DNA from: G963674685 sp964591275
Lineage (GTDB): Bacteria; Lernaellota; Lernaellaia; JACKCT01
Length of the DNA stretch: 64,000 bases
Assembly: GCA_964591275.1 (NCBI GenBank)
Contig: CAZQAE010000011.1
Location: 1 to 64,000, forward strand
Reading direction: 5' to 3'
The position numbers and the translations under genes were made by a program. The notes below the pieces were generated by a model. The model was not told where the DNA came from, searched no databases, and saw only the letters and a program-made list of their open reading frames with translations. This document shows positions 34,436 through 44,944 of this stretch, one piece after another. The first letter of the stretch is position 1. Each line of letters begins with the position of its first letter.

Positions 34436-36126
34436 GGCATGACTCCGGCTTTTTCAAGGAGATTCCACGCCTGCGCTGCCACCAGACGATTTCCCTCGGG
34501 CGTCAAATGAACCGAGTCAAGAAAGAGTCTTTCCACATCCGCCCTCAGTTTGAAATCGGCATATATATCTTTGAATGGAATATTGAGACGCCGAGCCAGT
34601 TCGCGCATGCCGTTATGGTAGTCCTTATCCTCCAGTTGCATGGCTTCCGCCATGAGAAATAATGGCGTTCCTTCCGATTTTAACAGTTCATGTATATCGC
34701 GGATATTAGCCAGAAATTCATTCGGCCTTGATGCCGATACTTCTTCACCCGAATGCCAAGCCTGCTTCGCGCCGACAACGGCAATGCGGAGCGCATTGTA
34801 TAAACGCACTTGGCTCAGTTGTTTTTGGATCGCTGTAATCACTTGACCATAGCGACCACGTTTCCCATGCATCATTTCCCATAGTTCTCTTTCTGAATAT
34901 GGTCCGAAAGAGTGAGCCATGTCGTTGTGTCCGATATAAAGGATAAAGGCGTCGGGATTGTAACGAAGCAGATATTCGCGAATGAAAATCATGACTTGAA
35001 AGCTAGTGTATCCGGAAATTCCCGCGTTGATAATCTGCGCTTCGATTCCCTTCTCCCGCACTATCAGTTCCAGAAACGCCGGCCAGGTTTCATTATCGCC
35101 GACGCCGCTTCCCCAGGTCGATGATCCGCCCATGCAGATTATCCTCGAAACGCCGGGAGACTTTTGTACATTCACTTTCCCAGAACGAAAGCGTATGGTA
35201 TGCACATATAATTCGTCAACGCCGGGGAATAAATCCTTTGGGATGTAGAAAAGCAAATCGTCGGTCTTCATGTTTTTGCCGACCTGTCTTGGGCGCAAAT
35301 ACTCGCCATAGCCCGTTTGTCTAACGGCAAACTCCATTGTTGTCATAGCCAGGATCACCGCGGCCCACATGATCGGAGCGTAGAATCGCGCCCGTTGTTT
35401 TCGCAAAGAGCAGAGCATGAAGACGCCGCCAACAAAAACGAAAGCGGAAATTAATAAATAGTTTTCGGCCTCTGACCCCATGCGTGTCAACAAAACCGTC
35501 GCCGCGAGGAAAGGCGCGGCGAGGATGAAGGATTCGATCACGACAGCACGGCGGATTTCCGCGGGAAGGAAAATTAGTGTGAAAAGCCACAGGAAATATG
35601 CGCCTAACACAAATTCAGCGCCATTCACGGTCATCAGCGTCAGGGCGATGACAACAGCCGCAAGTGCCGCCACGTACCGGGCGGAGGACGTGTAAAGAGG
35701 CCATTTCATTTCAACACTTCGGCAACGCAACGCGCACGAAAATCGATTGAAAAACATGAGCAGGATGGGCAAAAGGACTACGCTGTTTTCGAAAACGTTC
35801 CAAAGCAATCCTGCCGGCAAAAAGAGGATTATCGGCCAGGCGTGAAACGCAAAACAGCGAGATAGGAGTTTTTCATCGCTGCCCAGGATTAGATACCAGA
35901 AGCGAGGTTCGACAACATACAAAAAAGCGAGAGAGGCTGTGAGAAGAAAAGCCGAACGGAATTCCAGGCGACTAAAGCCCAAATTGTAATGGAATGTCCG
36001 ATGAAAAACGGAATGGCATATGATGCAGCCAACAGCAAAACCGCAAAGAAAGACGACGGATTGCAGCAGTCTTATGGAAAGCGGATTATCGCTTGTAAAT
36101 TTCTTCCAACGCAGCCTTGGCGCCAA
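34432..36126 (-). CDS. Polytopic membrane protein with C-terminal SGNH/GDSL hydrolase domain
   Basis: About 564 residues. The first 270 or so contain eight or nine membrane helices. The C-terminal half is a clear SGNH hydrolase: block I IICMGGSSTWGSG (Ser), block II NAGISGYTSFQ (Gly), block III ILYIGHNDMAH (Asn), block V DSVHLTPEGNRLVA (Asp and His). Combination with a membrane domain suggests acyl removal or transfer on an envelope polysaccharide. The start is uncertain: TTG at 36126 has GAGG six bases upstream and overlaps the pentapeptide/TPR gene by 41 bases; ATG at 36207 would overlap by 122. Confidence 0.82.
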   Translation of the reverse strand: MAPRLRWKKFTSDNPLSIRLLQSVVFLCGFAVGCIICHSVFHRTFHYNLGFSRLEFRSAFLLTASLAFLYVVEPRFWYLILGSDEKLLSRCFAFHAWPIILFLPAGLLWNVFENSVVLLPILLMFFNRFSCALRCRSVEMKWPLYTSSARYVAALAAVVIALTLMTVNGAEFVLGAYFLWLFTLIFLPAEIRRAVVIESFILAAPFLAATVLLTRMGSEAENYLLISAFVFVGGVFMLCSLRKQRARFYAPIMWAAVILAMTTMEFAVRQTGYGEYLRPRQVGKNMKTDDLLFYIPKDLFPGVDELYVHTIRFRSGKVNVQKSPGVSRIICMGGSSTWGSGVGDNETWPAFLELIVREKGIEAQIINAGISGYTSFQVMIFIREYLLRYNPDAFILYIGHNDMAHSFGPYSERELWEMMHGKRGRYGQVITAIQKQLSQVRLYNALRIAVVGAKQAWHSGEEVSASRPNEFLANIRDIHELLKSEGTPLFLMAEAMQLEDKDYHNGMRELARRLNIPFKDIYADFKLRADVERLFLDSVHLTPEGNRLVAAQAWNLLEKAGVMP

Positions 36127-39100
36127 TGACGGCCTCGTGATCTTCCGGATACCCGGCAATAACCTCGTTGAACAGTTCCACAGCCTTTTCCTGATTGCCG
36201 CCTTCATTCCAAAGACGCGCCGCCGACAGCATCCCCCAGGCCGCCTGCGTGGTGCCGGGATAATTCGTGTAAACGCCCTGATATTGGTCGATGGCCTGTG
36301 GATTTCGGCGCTGTTGAGTATATAAGGAGGCCAGTGAGATCATGGCGTTGGCCTTCGTGTTGGGGTCCGCCACATCAAGCGCTATCAGGCGTTTGAGAGT
36401 GTCGCTCAATTTGAAATCGTCACCAGCCTGCTGATAGATTTGAGACATGGCATTGAGGGCGGCGGCGGCCTGCGCGTACTCGGGCCATTTGGAGGCAACC
36501 AGATCGTATTGCTCGACAGCCTCAGCCCACTCCTCGGCGTCGGCGTGATTTACGGCAATACCCATATGCGAGTCGATGAGGGCGGTCATATTGCTCGAAT
36601 AATTTTCGATCAGGTCACGATATACCGCCATCGACTCTTTTGCTCGGTCCATCCGACCGAGAATCTGAGCCTTGGCAACCATAGCCCAGGCGGTTTGCGG
36701 CTGACCTTCATAAGCTTTGATAACCGGATCTATCTGGGCCAACGCCTCCCGAAATTTATTTTCTGCGCGCAGTTTATTGGCCACGGCCATTCGTATATCG
36801 ATGACGCCGTTATGATCAAGCGGAAAACGCTTTTTCAATTGCGTGACGACTTCGTCGACGCCGTTCAGGTCATCCATTTCCAGCAAAGCCTGCGCCTGCG
36901 CCTTGAGCGCATTGTTGGCGACGTATTCCTTACCGGCGTCCCTGGCCAGGCGCGCAAAGATCTTTTCCGCCTCTTCATATTCTCTATTCACCATTTTTAC
37001 ATTGCCTGAACCCAGGCGGGCCTGCCAGGACACCTGCGGCTTGTTTTTGTATTGCTCAATGATTCCGCTATAAACCTTTTCAGCGTCTTTGGAGTTTCCC
37101 ATGGCAAGATGCGTGTTGGCGAGGGCGTCAAGCGCTCGAATTTTTTCGCCGTCTTCGGTCGCCTCATTGTATAACTTCTGATATTCCTCAAGCGCTCTGG
37201 CTTTCTCGCCTTCCATGGCGTAGAGACCCGCCAGACCGAAATGGCCTTGCTGCAAATACTGAGGGAAGGCCTCAAATTCACTCAGCAGGCTTTCATACGT
37301 TTCACGTGCTTTTGCATAATCCTGGTTTTCCGTGTGAATCTGCGCCGAAAATTCCATGCTCCACGCCGCTTGCCGCGATTTCGGATACTTCTTTGAAATT
37401 TCGGCGAAACACTCAAGAGCTTCATTTTTTCTATTGCTGCTGCGCAGCAGATTGCACATATTCAATCTGCTATCGGCGGCCTGTTGCGAACTTTGTGGAA
37501 AGTTCTCATTGATGCGCTCGTAGGCTTTGCGCGCAGCATCCAAATTTCCCAATTGGCCCTTGATCTGGGCTATCCCCATCAAAGCCCAATACGCTTGCCG
37601 GGACTTGGGATGATCGCGCGCAATCTGCTCAAATATTTCCAGAGCTTCGTCGTTTTTCTGTTGCTCCTTCAGGCTGTTGGCAATTCCCATCTTGGCGTCG
37701 AGTTTGGCTTGAGGATTGTTTGGGTAGGATTCGATGATGTTCCGAAACACTTCCGTTGCTTTATCAAAGCGCTGCAAAGCCAGATATTGCTGCGCGACAG
37801 CGGTATCGGCCCATACACGACGGCTTTCATCGCTTGCTTCGGCCTTGATTCGCCGATAAGCCGTAAGGGCTTTGTCTCCTTGCCCCATTTGTTGATATAC
37901 ATTTCCCATTCCCATGACCGCGTCCAGGCGGGCGGTCTCGTTGCCGCCAAAGTCCTTTATCACGGAATTGAATGTTTTGATGGCTTCTTTCAATTTTCCC
38001 TGGTTGATTTGGATTTGTGCAATTGCCGACAAGGCACTTAAACGAACGCCCTCGTTTTTGGCGTCGTTGAAAATTTCGTTGTAAAGGTCAATGGCTTCGT
38101 CGTGTTTTTCCTGAGCCCGTAAGACTTCGGCCTTTCCGGCTTTGGCCTGGGCCAGGACGTTCGGATTCCTGGCGTATTGTTCGATCAAAGCGTCAAAGTT
38201 TTCCGCAGCTTTTTCCCCGTCGCCCATCTGATCGAGCGTTTGGGCAACGGCAATAGAGGCATTGGCCTTGCTGTTTTCATCGGGAGCGAGTTTCATGGCT
38301 TCTTTGAAGCTGGCGAGTGCATCACTATATTGGTGATTCTGCCGCTGGATCATCGCTTTGCCATATAGAGAATTGTAACGTAGTCCCGCGCTCCCCGGCG
38401 ATACGGCCTCAAGTTTTCCGTAAGTTTGCCGCGCATCATCAAAACGTCCCTGGTCGGAGAAAATTCCGGCGATCTGCGACAGCGCTTCAACCTGGACGCT
38501 TTCGTTGAGTTTCGAATCCACGTTTTTCCGATAGTATTCAACGGCCTCGTCGTAGCGGCCCTGAAGCTGAAAAATATGCGCCATGCTTTTATTATATTGG
38601 ACAAGAGCGTCGGGGCGCTCTGGGTATTTTTCCACAATTTGGCTGAGCGCCGTTTTTGCAGCATCCAGGTTTCCGAGAGTCACTTCGACTTTCGACAAAT
38701 CAGACAATGCCTGTATTTGACTGACCGAATTAGAAGATTCCCCGGCAATAGCCTGAAATATCTCGGCGGCCTTGCGATAATTTCCCGAGTTGAGATGCAC
38801 ACGAGCCATTCCAAAACGAGAGGTGTCGAGAATCTGCTGGTTGTCTGAAAACTGCCGGATGAGTTTTTGATAAATCGCCAGAGCCTTTCCCCGGTCTCCC
38901 ATGTCTGCATAAACCTGCGCGGCGGAAGTGAGAGCCTGATTTTTTACTACGGGATTTTTTGTGACTTCGGCAATCGCCATATAGCCTTTCAGCGCCTCGG
39001 CTCGCCGCCCCTGCCCAGCCAACGCCGTCGCGATGGAAAACAGCGCCTGCTCCACAATTTCCGGTTGCCCCAAGTACTGCTTTTTGATGTCCTGAATTTT

Positions 39101-42100
39101 CCGCTCGGCGGCTTCCACATCGCCCATTTCGGCGCTGACTCGAATCCAGGCCGCGTGTGTCTGCGCAAGAGCCTGCGTATTTGTCGTCAAGGCGGCGGCA
39201 GTCTCGAACTCATTTCTCGCGGCATCGTAATCCCGTTGCGATTCGTGCACGCCGGCCATTCCCATATGAGCCATATAAGCCACGTTCGCATTGGCCTTTG
39301 AATCGTATTCCGAAATCATGCGTTTGTAGATATCCTTGGCTTTCTCATACTCACGCATGTCCATATAGGAGGCGGCCATGCCATCGTATGTCCATGCCTT
39401 TTCCGATCCCTTCGGCGCGCCTGAAATAATTTCCTGGAATAGTTTGATCGCCTCTTCCGGTCGTTTCTGGGCTCTAAAAGCGTTGGCCATGGCTAATTTT
39501 GCGTTGAAAACGACTTCCGGCGCCTTGGCGTAATCCGAAATAAGGGTATCGTAAATAGCCCCCAATTCCTCATATTGCCCCATTTCCATATGGTAATTCA
39601 TCATCGCGGAAAGGGCTTGCTGCCGTCTTTGTGGATCCTCCGAGTTGGAGACCTCTTTGTAGATGAGCAAAGCCTCGGTTTTTTTCCCCTCTCGATAAAG
39701 CGCTCCAGCCTGATCGAGTTTGGCTGTAAAGATAGCCGCCTGATTATCGGGAAACCTCCTGGTGATTTCCCGCGCAATTTCATCGGTCTTCGTGGGCCTA
39801 TCCGAATCTGCATAAAGTCTCAACAAAGCGTTCAAGGCTGAGATCGCCGTTCCGGCGTCTTCCAGATCGGCAACCTCCCTCAAAGCGATCTCAGCTTGCG
39901 CGATATCGCCTTCCTTTTTGTACACTTCGGCAAGGGCCAGTTGCATATGTGAGCGACGCCATTGGTCGCGTCCGAACTCTTTCATCATCTCCTGGAGTAT
40001 CTCTTTTTCCTTTTCGACATCATCGGCGATTTGGAAAGTTCTCTGAATCCAGGAATACGCTTCAAATTTCACCGGATCTTCCGCGGAAACCTCGGCGGCC
40101 TGGCGAAAATACTCCACCGCGCCGGAGTAATTGGATTGCTCCTTTTCAATTGTTCCAAGTCCGATTAAACTCGCGAAAATCGCCTCGGGACTGTCGGGAT
40201 ACTTCACTTTCAAATCAACAAACACCTGCCGCGCAAGATCCACCTGCTTGTTATTGAGATAGGTCTGGCCGAGTATGATAGCCGCGTTTTGCTCCTGCCT
40301 GTCATCGTCGGTCTCGGCCAGAACCTCCTTGAGAGAATCAATGGCGTCATCCAAACGAAGCATCTGTGTCAAAATTTGAGCCCGTTCGATTTTCAACTGG
40401 TTCTTCATCGTCATATCGTCGTCGTACTGATCCAGGAGCTTCTTGTACACATCCAGGGCTTCGTCATAGCGTTTCAGGGATCCGTAAAGGGCCGCGAGGC
40501 GGGAGCCAGCCCATAAGGACTGAATGCTGTCGGAGTGCTCGGCCATTATTTTTTTGTAGCGCTGCTCGGCGGCCTTGGGATCCGCCATCCGCGCTTCGGC
40601 GTTGGCGATGAAGATTTCCGCATCCAGGGCCGATTCGACCTGCTCGGGAAAACGCGTCCGCATCTCCTGGAGTTTCACCGTCGCTTCTTCCAGTTCGTTG
40701 AGCTGCACCATGCCCTGGATCAGACCGACCATCGCCCTTGCCGCCGTCTGCGGCACCTCGATGTACCGCTCAACCATTTCGGCGAATCTAGTTTTCGCGG
40801 CTCGATATTGCCCCTGACCCCGCAATAGGTTGGCCACATCGAATTCGGCGCGCAGCACGGCCCCTGAATCGGTGGCGACCTTGGAAATAATCAATTGATA
40901 GACACTTTCGGCTTTATCCGGATCCCCGGTCAGAACGTATACTTTCGCCATGCGATCCCAAGCATCAACGGCCTGCGGAAAATCCTTCCACTTCTCGGCA
41001 AAGGCGCGATACTGCTTGACGGCCTCGTCGTATTTCTGCTGATCTCGATAAGAATCGGCGATACCCAATTCGGCCAGAATCATGGCGTTTTCCTGATCCG
41101 GAAACATGGTCGCCACGTCTTGGAATATTTGCCGGGCTTCGGCGGGTTTTTTCTGCTCAAGAGCCAGATAGCCAAGCTGATTTTTCGCGTGTGCGACGCG
41201 AACGGGATTCTTGCGAAATTTTTGCAAAACAATCGTGTAATGCGACTTGGCTTCTTCCAGATTGTGTTGAATTCGGGATCGTTGGGCCTGCCGGTCAAGG
41301 CGCTCAAAACTCCAGTTTTCCGGATTATTGTACCAGGACCACCCTCCCCAGCCGATGGCAAGAAGCGTTGCAATTATAGCGATTTGCATCGGACGGCTTT
41401 TTCGCACCCTTCGAAAAGCCCTCCTGAAGTAAAACTTATCCACTTTGACGCCGAGGTCGCCGAAGGCGTTGATTTGCTCTTCAGTGTATCCGTTGACGGA
41501 TTTGAAATTGGCGCCGTCGAGCGTAGCGCGGTCGAAATTCACTTCCGACTGCTCGCTGACGCAAAACTGTGCTTCCGACAGATCGGCGTCCTGAAATGAC
41601 GTGCGCTCAATAAGCGTGTTGGACAAGTCCGCCTTACCCAGTTTCGCACTTTCCAGCACGCAATCCTGAAATACGCATAAAGACAGATCCGTTTCTTCGC
41701 CTTCGATACCCTTCATATCACAAGCGATAAATCCGCTGTTCTGCCAGACGCTTCCGGCCAGTTTCGCACCCTGAAAATCGGTTCCTTCCCACTGGCTTTC
41801 TACGGCGTCGGCTTCGCTCAAATCGGACTGTGAGAGATTAGAGTGCGTGGCTTTCACCTTAATGAGTATAGCGTTTGAAAGATCGGCATCACGCAGATTG
41901 GTTTTGTCCAGCTTTGCATTCTTCAAGGAAGCGCCCGACAGCTTCGCGCCCTCAAAGCACGCACCCGTCAAGTCAGCGCCATTCAGCGCGGCTTTTTCAA
42001 GATTAGCGCCGCGAAGGTCGGCGCCGGCGAGATTGGCGTTTCTCAAATCCGCCTTCTTCAAATCAGCGCCGGATAGATCAGCGCCGGAAAGATCGGCCTT

Positions 42101-42244
42101 TGGCAGCTTTGCACGCACCAGCGCGCACCCCGCCAACTTCGCTCCAGACAGCGCCGCTTTTTTTAAATTGACCCCGGACAGGTCCTGGCCTTCGAGATCG
42201 TCGCTGCGATGTTTTTCAAGAATTTCTTTTGCTGATAGCGCCAT
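36086..42244 (-). CDS. Giant pentapeptide-repeat/TPR membrane protein
   Basis: A 2,052-residue protein. Residues 17 to about 250 are pentapeptide repeats of the A(D/N)LxG type (DLSGADLSGADLKKADLRNA), forming a right-handed beta-helix. A basic stretch (FRRAFRRVRKSRP) precedes one membrane helix at about 286-304. The rest, to the C-terminus, is a continuous array of TPR-like helix pairs, roughly 45 by length, with frequent AxxxYxxI and YPxxxxA spacing. Topology by the positive-inside rule puts the beta-helix in the cytoplasm and the TPR solenoid outside. The start ATG at 42244 is preferred over GTG/ATG at 42292/42289 because the repeat domain begins right after it. It lies in an envelope-polysaccharide operon. 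Confidence 0.88.
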   Translation of the reverse strand: MALSAKEILEKHRSDDLEGQDLSGVNLKKAALSGAKLAGCALVRAKLPKADLSGADLSGADLKKADLRNANLAGADLRGANLEKAALNGADLTGACFEGAKLSGASLKNAKLDKTNLRDADLSNAILIKVKATHSNLSQSDLSEADAVESQWEGTDFQGAKLAGSVWQNSGFIACDMKGIEGEETDLSLCVFQDCVLESAKLGKADLSNTLIERTSFQDADLSEAQFCVSEQSEVNFDRATLDGANFKSVNGYTEEQINAFGDLGVKVDKFYFRRAFRRVRKSRPMQIAIIATLLAIGWGGWSWYNNPENWSFERLDRQAQRSRIQHNLEEAKSHYTIVLQKFRKNPVRVAHAKNQLGYLALEQKKPAEARQIFQDVATMFPDQENAMILAELGIADSYRDQQKYDEAVKQYRAFAEKWKDFPQAVDAWDRMAKVYVLTGDPDKAESVYQLIISKVATDSGAVLRAEFDVANLLRGQGQYRAAKTRFAEMVERYIEVPQTAARAMVGLIQGMVQLNELEEATVKLQEMRTRFPEQVESALDAEIFIANAEARMADPKAAEQRYKKIMAEHSDSIQSLWAGSRLAALYGSLKRYDEALDVYKKLLDQYDDDMTMKNQLKIERAQILTQMLRLDDAIDSLKEVLAETDDDRQEQNAAIILGQTYLNNKQVDLARQVFVDLKVKYPDSPEAIFASLIGLGTIEKEQSNYSGAVEYFRQAAEVSAEDPVKFEAYSWIQRTFQIADDVEKEKEILQEMMKEFGRDQWRRSHMQLALAEVYKKEGDIAQAEIALREVADLEDAGTAISALNALLRLYADSDRPTKTDEIAREITRRFPDNQAAIFTAKLDQAGALYREGKKTEALLIYKEVSNSEDPQRRQQALSAMMNYHMEMGQYEELGAIYDTLISDYAKAPEVVFNAKLAMANAFRAQKRPEEAIKLFQEIISGAPKGSEKAWTYDGMAASYMDMREYEKAKDIYKRMISEYDSKANANVAYMAHMGMAGVHESQRDYDAARNEFETAAALTTNTQALAQTHAAWIRVSAEMGDVEAAERKIQDIKKQYLGQPEIVEQALFSIATALAGQGRRAEALKGYMAIAEVTKNPVVKNQALTSAAQVYADMGDRGKALAIYQKLIRQFSDNQQILDTSRFGMARVHLNSGNYRKAAEIFQAIAGESSNSVSQIQALSDLSKVEVTLGNLDAAKTALSQIVEKYPERPDALVQYNKSMAHIFQLQGRYDEAVEYYRKNVDSKLNESVQVEALSQIAGIFSDQGRFDDARQTYGKLEAVSPGSAGLRYNSLYGKAMIQRQNHQYSDALASFKEAMKLAPDENSKANASIAVAQTLDQMGDGEKAAENFDALIEQYARNPNVLAQAKAGKAEVLRAQEKHDEAIDLYNEIFNDAKNEGVRLSALSAIAQIQINQGKLKEAIKTFNSVIKDFGGNETARLDAVMGMGNVYQQMGQGDKALTAYRRIKAEASDESRRVWADTAVAQQYLALQRFDKATEVFRNIIESYPNNPQAKLDAKMGIANSLKEQQKNDEALEIFEQIARDHPKSRQAYWALMGIAQIKGQLGNLDAARKAYERINENFPQSSQQAADSRLNMCNLLRSSNRKNEALECFAEISKKYPKSRQAAWSMEFSAQIHTENQDYAKARETYESLLSEFEAFPQYLQQGHFGLAGLYAMEGEKARALEEYQKLYNEATEDGEKIRALDALANTHLAMGNSKDAEKVYSGIIEQYKNKPQVSWQARLGSGNVKMVNREYEEAEKIFARLARDAGKEYVANNALKAQAQALLEMDDLNGVDEVVTQLKKRFPLDHNGVIDIRMAVANKLRAENKFREALAQIDPVIKAYEGQPQTAWAMVAKAQILGRMDRAKESMAVYRDLIENYSSNMTALIDSHMGIAVNHADAEEWAEAVEQYDLVASKWPEYAQAAAALNAMSQIYQQAGDDFKLSDTLKRLIALDVADPNTKANAMISLASLYTQQRRNPQAIDQYQGVYTNYPGTTQAAWGMLSAARLWNEGGNQEKAVELFNEVIAGYPEDHEAVIGAKAALEEIYKR

Positions 42245-42318
42245 AACTTCTTTTCTCGATTTCGTTGAATCAACAAGCCCAAACCGCATCACTCATAAGC
42301 GTCAGTAAAACGTAACGA

Positions 42319-43209
42319 TCAGACCCCGACCGCTTTCCCCCATAAAGCCCTTTTCAGACGCGTTCCAACATGGCATGGGCGAAGCAAAACAGCCTCATCC
42401 AACTGCTGAAATGCCACCGCGTTTTCGCCTTCCGCCTTCATGCAGGCCGCCGCAGCGTGCCGCAAAGTCCACAGCCGCTTTGTAACGCCGGAGACATCTT
42501 TATGCCTTAGATCCGATCTATTAAGAGCGCCATGAATAACTCTTGCCGTTTGCGCATACATGTCGCCCAGTCGGCGCCCGGCTTGCCCTGCATGTTGATA
42601 ATACACTGACAGCGGCTCCGGATGAAAAGTGCATCGTCCCTGTTTCGCCAGTTGGAGCCATAGGCCATAATCCTCTGCGGGGCAATATTGATCCTCAAAG
42701 CCAGAGGTATTTTTGATCGCCTCACGACATATTATCACTGTAGAGGTGGGAATGAAATTGTCGAGCAGTAAAGGGTTGAATATTTCTCCGGTAAAAGGAG
42801 CTTGGTTTGAAAATACCGTATCCGCCTCAGAATGGGAACCATCATTATGGGCCATAAAAGCATCGGAAAAAACCATCACGGGCATCGGGTCGGCGCTAAA
42901 TAGTGGAACTTGCTTTTCCAGTTTGTCCGGCTGCCACAAGTCGTCGGAATCGCAAAAGGCAATCAAGTCGCCAGTCGCCTTTTGAATGCCAATATTTCTC
43001 GCTTGAGCCGCTCCCACCGACTCCGACTCGACCAATAGAAGTCGATCATCTTTTAGCCCCCGAAGCATTTCCATCGTCTGATCTGTCGAAGCATCGTCCA
43101 CGACGATCACCTGGTCAGGGGAAAGCGTCTGACTCAGTACTGAAGCCACCGCCCTTTTGACCATTTCCCGACGCTGCTTCGTTGGAATGACGACGCTGAT
43201 TTTATGCAT
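42319..43209 (-). CDS. Family 2 glycosyltransferase
   Basis: A 296-residue GT-A fold enzyme beginning MHKISVVIPTKQRREMV. Nucleotide-sugar binding residues are in VIVVDDASTDQT and the DxD-like metal site in LIAFCDSDDLW; PAEDYGLWLQLAKQG matches the ED-Y/x-W acceptor motif of bacterial GT2 enzymes. It is soluble, with no membrane helix. Its start codon overlaps the end of asnB by eight bases, showing coupling. It probably adds one sugar to a surface glycan. Confidence 0.87.
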   Translation of the reverse strand: MHKISVVIPTKQRREMVKRAVASVLSQTLSPDQVIVVDDASTDQTMEMLRGLKDDRLLLVESESVGAAQARNIGIQKATGDLIAFCDSDDLWQPDKLEKQVPLFSADPMPVMVFSDAFMAHNDGSHSEADTVFSNQAPFTGEIFNPLLLDNFIPTSTVIICREAIKNTSGFEDQYCPAEDYGLWLQLAKQGRCTFHPEPLSVYYQHAGQAGRRLGDMYAQTARVIHGALNRSDLRHKDVSGVTKRLWTLRHAAAACMKAEGENAVAFQQLDEAVLLRPCHVGTRLKRALWGKAVGV

Positions 43210-44932
43210 GCGGATAATCCGGGAAAAAGTTTTGAAACCACAATTCCAGGCATACGCGCGTGTAGAAAGCCCGGTCAAATTCTCCACGACCGCTGCCTTT
43301 GGGTATTTGCAAGCGAGAGGCGAGCTGAAATTCCAGCCGCTCCGCCCACTGTGCCAACGGCCCGGTCAACCATCGGCGAAAAGGGACCACAAGGCCCTTC
43401 TTGTCGTAACGATCAAGGATTTGATCGGGAACGATCCCCCGCAAGGCCTTTCGCAAAATCGCTTTTGTTGTTCTTTGCTGAATCTTGAGACCGGGTGGAA
43501 GTCTGAAAGCGAACTCGACAATCCGATAGTCTAAAAACGGACAACGATTCTCCAGGCCATAGGAAGCGCACGCCCGATCATTCATCGTCAGCAAAGACGG
43601 CAGGGATATATGCGTATCGCAAAAGCCCATCTTGTCCAGCAGTTCCTGATGTCGGGAAAACAGCTCTTCCACACTCTTGATATAGGGACGCTCGTCAGCA
43701 GGTGTCGCGCGATGAATCAAACGAAAATAGCGTTGGGCCGGATTCTCAAACATTGTCGGCGTCCAGAAATATCGGGCCAGAGAATGATAATTTTGCAGCT
43801 CGGGCGAACGGCCCATCCCCTCCTCAATCGACATCAGCAGATAACGAATATAACCGCCAAATATTTCATCAGCGCCCTGTCCGCCCAGAATCACCTTAAT
43901 GCCGTCTTTTTGCGCGGCTTCGGCCAGCATAAACTCGCTGATGGTCGAAGCCGTCGCGATGGGTTGGTCCAAATGACGGATAACGCCCCTGAGCCTGGAA
44001 CGCATATCATCATAGGTGGGACTGACGATCACGTGCCTGGCTTTGATTTGCCGGGTCACTATCTCGGCGTACCGAAGTTCGTCGAATTTTTCACCGAGCG
44101 GGAAATGGCACGAATACGCGACCTCGGGTTTCGCGATGCAGGCGATAGCTGCGGAGTCGATCCCGCCGGATAAAAACATTCCCACGGGGACATCGGCCGC
44201 CATGCGGATATTCACGGCGTCAATGAGCAGTTCCCGCAACTCGTCCACCAGATCCGTTTCGCTTTTTTCGCTGATCGGACCGTTCGGAATTTCCCAATAA
44301 CGACCGATCTGAAGATTGCGGCCATCGTAAGTCATCCAATGCGCCGCAGGCAGTTCATGAATCCCGGCAAATATCGTTCTTCCCATCACCGGCGCATCGA
44401 AAACCCAAAAAGATTCGTCAATATCCGGCTGAGAAGGCACGTGCGTTAGTATGGCCTTGATTTCCGAAGCGAATATCAGTCGGCCCTCGTGCATGGCGTA
44501 GTAGAGCGGTTTTTCACCCATACGGTCGCGGGCGATAAACAGTCTTTGCCCGTCCCACAGCGCAAAAGCAAACTGCCCGTTCAGGCGGTTCAGGACCTCC
44601 TGCCCCCATTGTTCGTAGCCGTGAACCAACACTTCCGTATCGGTTTTCGTGGTAAAAATGTGCCCCGCCGCCTGCAGTTCCAAGCGTAACTCTTTAAAGT
44701 TGAATATCTCCCCATTATAAACCACAACGATGCTTCCATCCTCGTTTTTAATGGGTTGCGAACCGGTGACAAGGTCGATAACACGAAGCCTCCGAACGCC
44801 AAGGTGAACTTTTTCGTCTTTGAATACACCTTCTTCGTCAGGCCCGCGATGGACGAGGTTTTCCATCATCGGCCCGAGGATACCCCGTTTTTCATTGGCG
44901 TCGTTTGAGTATATTCCTGCAATTCCGCACAT
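43202..44932 (-). CDS. asnB: Asparagine synthase (glutamine-hydrolysing)
   Basis: A 576-residue AsnB-type enzyme. Cys2 of MCGIAGIYS is the glutaminase nucleophile; the N-terminal Ntn domain includes LVHRGPDEEG and VYNGEIFNF. The synthetase domain has the PP-loop SGGIDS at 255-260. AsnB copies inside polysaccharide clusters often amidate sugar carboxylates or peptides rather than serve asparagine supply; here the two flanking glycosyltransferases make that plausible but unproven. Confidence 0.9.
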   Translation of the reverse strand: MCGIAGIYSNDANEKRGILGPMMENLVHRGPDEEGVFKDEKVHLGVRRLRVIDLVTGSQPIKNEDGSIVVVYNGEIFNFKELRLELQAAGHIFTTKTDTEVLVHGYEQWGQEVLNRLNGQFAFALWDGQRLFIARDRMGEKPLYYAMHEGRLIFASEIKAILTHVPSQPDIDESFWVFDAPVMGRTIFAGIHELPAAHWMTYDGRNLQIGRYWEIPNGPISEKSETDLVDELRELLIDAVNIRMAADVPVGMFLSGGIDSAAIACIAKPEVAYSCHFPLGEKFDELRYAEIVTRQIKARHVIVSPTYDDMRSRLRGVIRHLDQPIATASTISEFMLAEAAQKDGIKVILGGQGADEIFGGYIRYLLMSIEEGMGRSPELQNYHSLARYFWTPTMFENPAQRYFRLIHRATPADERPYIKSVEELFSRHQELLDKMGFCDTHISLPSLLTMNDRACASYGLENRCPFLDYRIVEFAFRLPPGLKIQQRTTKAILRKALRGIVPDQILDRYDKKGLVVPFRRWLTGPLAQWAERLEFQLASRLQIPKGSGRGEFDRAFYTRVCLELWFQNFFPDYPHA

Positions 44933-44944
44933 GTTTTCGCCCTT

